From Peribacillus muralis (lineage in GTDB: Bacteria > Bacillota > Bacilli > Bacillales > DSM-1321), in NCBI RefSeq assembly GCF_001645685.2, contig NZ_CP017080.1, forward strand, positions 424,001 to 488,000: a DNA stretch of 64,000 nt, written 5' to 3'. Under the pieces are notes generated by a model. It was not told the DNA's origin. It searched no databases and saw only the letters and a program-made list of their open reading frames with translations. Numbering within the stretch: the stretch's first letter is position 1; the number at the start of each line of letters is the position of its first letter. Shown here piece after piece: positions 62,621 to 64,000 of the stretch. Made by a program: the position numbers and the translations under genes.

Positions 62621-62742
62621 ATAGATACCCCTTTCTTTCTTTATTGGAAATTCTAAATAACAAGTTATTCAGAGTGAGTGTTACATTGTTCACAAACTGA
62701 CGTCTCTATATTAGTATCATATATGGAAAAAAACAATCAAAA

Positions 62743-62756
62743 GTGACATATGTCAC
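62743..62756 (-). promoter_or_regulatory. Fnr-like palindrome upstream of qoxABCD
   Basis: GTGACATATGTCAC, a perfect 14-bp palindrome. Read on the minus strand it is TGTGACATATGTCACT, matching 9 of 10 specified bases of the CRP/Fnr pattern TGTGA-N6-TCACA. Three bases further on comes TTGATT with a TGATACTAAT-type -10 about 17 bases later, so the site abuts the -35 of a likely qox promoter. Fnr, a CRP/Fnr relative or Rex could bind. Confidence 0.5.
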
Positions 62757-63053
62757 AAAAAGTTCATGAAGAGATAGTGAAAGAATGGGATATGAGGTTA
62801 TTAGTTGGATATATAATAAGAAAAGAAGTATAATAGCTTATTAATTTAATACATTTTAAAGGTGTTTTTAAATGAAATTTATTCTCAAAAGAACCGTTCT
62901 TGAATTGGTAAAATTTCAATAAAATTACATTAGAATAATATTCCATATGAGGGAGATGAATAAGACGAGGGGGATAAGCGTTTTATTTGTTTTTTAATAT
63001 AAAAAGACAACGGATCATCAAGCGTATAAATTGAGGAATTTAGCCTAAAAACA
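62757..63053. other. AT-rich gene-free region
   Basis: No ORF with a ribosome site, RNA gene or repeat is recognisable between the qox operator and the terminator at 63054. Confidence 0.5.
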
Positions 63054-63090
63054 TAAAAAAAGCAGGTATCTGAAAACGATGCCTGCTTCT
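63054..63090 (-). terminator. Terminator of the small gene at 63093
   Basis: GCAGGCATC / GATACCTGC stem with seven T on the minus strand. Confidence 0.85.
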
Positions 63091-63092
63091 TA

Positions 63093-63227
63093 TTATTCAC
63101 TCCATTGCTTCTGGACTTGATGAAGGGCCTGCTGTAAAATCTGTTCCTGGTTTGCACTAGGATCCGTGAGGACGTTCGTTTGATAGGATTTCCCTTTATA
63201 ATCAACTTTCACTGTAACTTTTACCAT
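63093..63227 (-). CDS. BA3454-like small stress protein
   Basis: 44 residues, MVKVTVKVDYKGKSYQTNVL then DPSANQEQILQQALHQVQKQW: a beta hairpin followed by a helix. This resembles the short BA3454-type stress-response proteins of Bacillus. GAAAGGAAAG precedes the ATG and a strong terminator follows the stop. The larger ORF in another frame here is a shadow. Confidence 0.65.
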   Translation of the reverse strand: MVKVTVKVDYKGKSYQTNVLTDPSANQEQILQQALHQVQKQWSE

Positions 63228-63447
63228 GATTCATCTTTCCTTTCTTGAATGCTTAGTTTAATGGGATGGGTGTACGGTTCTTGTATACCCGGGGGTGAGG
63301 ATTTATCAAACATTTCGGCGTAACGACGATGTTGCTTAATATTCATAATTATCTGATATATTGTGAAAATTGTCAATATTTTAATGATAGCATGGACATT
63401 AAAAGTGAAATTTTAGTGCAGGAAATGGAAAATCATCCTCGGTAAAA
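63228..63447. other. Intergenic region, nothing recognised
   Basis: AT-rich; no gene, RNA or repeat identified. It presumably holds the promoter of the BA3454-like gene on the minus strand. Confidence 0.4.
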
Positions 63448-63492
63448 TGAAAACGGCCTTGCTGTGTTATGGAAGCAAGGCCGTTTCTTTAT
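63448..63492 (-). terminator. Terminator of the EamA-type transporter gene
   Basis: AAACGGCCTTGCT / AGCAAGGCCGTTT, a 13-bp perfect stem, TTTT on both sides. Confidence 0.88.
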
Positions 63493-64000
63493 ATTTTAGT
63501 TAAGATAATCCCTATCAAGGCTGCCAAAACCCCTGCAATTTGATAGGACTTTAGTTTTTCCTTGAATAAGTAACAACCGGCAAAAACTACGATTAAACAG
63601 TTCAAGCTCACCACTGGAAAAATGATGCTGGCAATTCCGGTATTTAAAGCGAAGAAATAACATACATAAGCAATGATGCTCAACAAGCCTACTAGAGAGC
63701 CGATTTTCACTTCGTTTAACTTGAGTTTTTCATTCTTCATGCCCGATGCGGCCATCAAATAAAGTGTTCCGCCGCCATACATCGATACCAGGATATCAAG
63801 TGAGTTCAAATGAAGGCGCGTGGTCGTTGTCATTAAGATCCCAAGTACACCGAATGAGAATATTGCAAATGATGTATGCATCATCCAGGGGAAATATTGA
63901 TGATTGCCCTTCGCGTTAGGGGTATACTGAATGACAAGGGTAGCAAGGAGCATACAGGCGATCCCGGTCCACTGCAACGAAGAAATATGCTCATGAAAAA
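63489..64000 (-). CDS. EamA/DMT-family transporter, truncated by window edge
   Basis: The frame is open to the window end, so the start is outside; about 170 C-terminal residues remain. At least five membrane helices, with SLNCLIVVFAGCYLFKEKLK and IAGVLAALIGIILTKI, the typical last two helices of an EamA half. An apparent TTG start at 63977 is inside the gene because EHISSLQWTG continues upstream. Substrate unknown. Confidence 0.75.
   Translation of the reverse strand, partial: FHEHISSLQWTGIACMLLATLVIQYTPNAKGNHQYFPWMMHTSFAIFSFGVLGILMTTTTRLHLNSLDILVSMYGGGTLYLMAASGMKNEKLKLNEVKIGSLVGLLSIIAYVCYFFALNTGIASIIFPVVSLNCLIVVFAGCYLFKEKLKSYQIAGVLAALIGIILTKI

Overview
The window looks like a chromosomal segment of a spore-forming member of the Bacillaceae, plausibly of the Bacillus/Peribacillus type. 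The reasons are moderate GC, strong AGGAGG-type ribosome binding sites, a SpoVAD/DUF1657/DUF421 spore cluster, an IspA-type intracellular protease, a KinA/KinE-like orphan kinase, YwqHIJ-type LXG genes, a QoxABCD quinol oxidase, and S-box and preQ1-I riboswitches. I see no rRNA, tRNA, insertion sequence, prophage or CRISPR array. The species is an inference.

Layout. 1-3.3 kb: 3' end of a diacylglycerol kinase, a GNAT acetyltransferase, a small zinc-finger protein and RlmCD. 3.4-6.5 kb: a YitT-like membrane protein converging on a minus-strand spore cluster (DUF1657, SpoVAD, DUF1657, DUF421-DUF1657). 6.6-8.3 kb: a decayed ammonium-transporter operon (amtB plus a small upstream gene) between two related palindromes. 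9-14 kb: a coiled-coil protein, xpaC-telA-nitroreductase, a SEC-C protein and an intracellular subtilisin with a possibly structured leader. 14-21 kb: YcnI/YcnJ-like copper genes, a three-repeat cadherin-like secreted protein, an orphan sensor kinase, a VTT-domain protein and QueT under a preQ1-I riboswitch. 21-31 kb: a YbaK-like deacylase, a CBS-HEPN protein, a secreted M28 aminopeptidase, an LXG toxin locus with a candidate immunity gene and a remnant, DUF445 and a BASS transporter.

31-36 kb holds a haem-stress module: HssR-HssS and the HrtB-HrtA exporter, with an HssR-type direct repeat between hssS and hrtB. 37-45.5 kb is a carbohydrate island: ABC importer without its own ATPase, a LacI-family regulator, a ThuA-like protein, two Gfo/Idh/MocA oxidoreductases and a xylose-isomerase-like enzyme. 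Three CGTTT-centred LacI-type operators mark two transcription units. 45.7-51.2 kb: RluF, an aldo/keto reductase, a tiny basic protein and a 913-residue TPR-like/dynamin-like GTPase. 51.3-55.2 kb: a complete SAM-I riboswitch with terminator ahead of a ribose-type ABC importer, which suggests uptake of a sulfur-containing sugar such as methylthioribose. 56-62.6 kb: a lipoprotein, an HtrA-type protease, a small membrane protein and qoxABCD behind an Fnr-like palindrome. The right edge has a 44-residue BA3454-like protein and a truncated EamA-type transporter.

The least explained structure is a set of three intergenic arrays of about 21-bp imperfect repeats (8.75, 45.5 and 55.35 kb). Each sits between convergent genes. 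Two share one consensus and the third shares its framework on the other strand.
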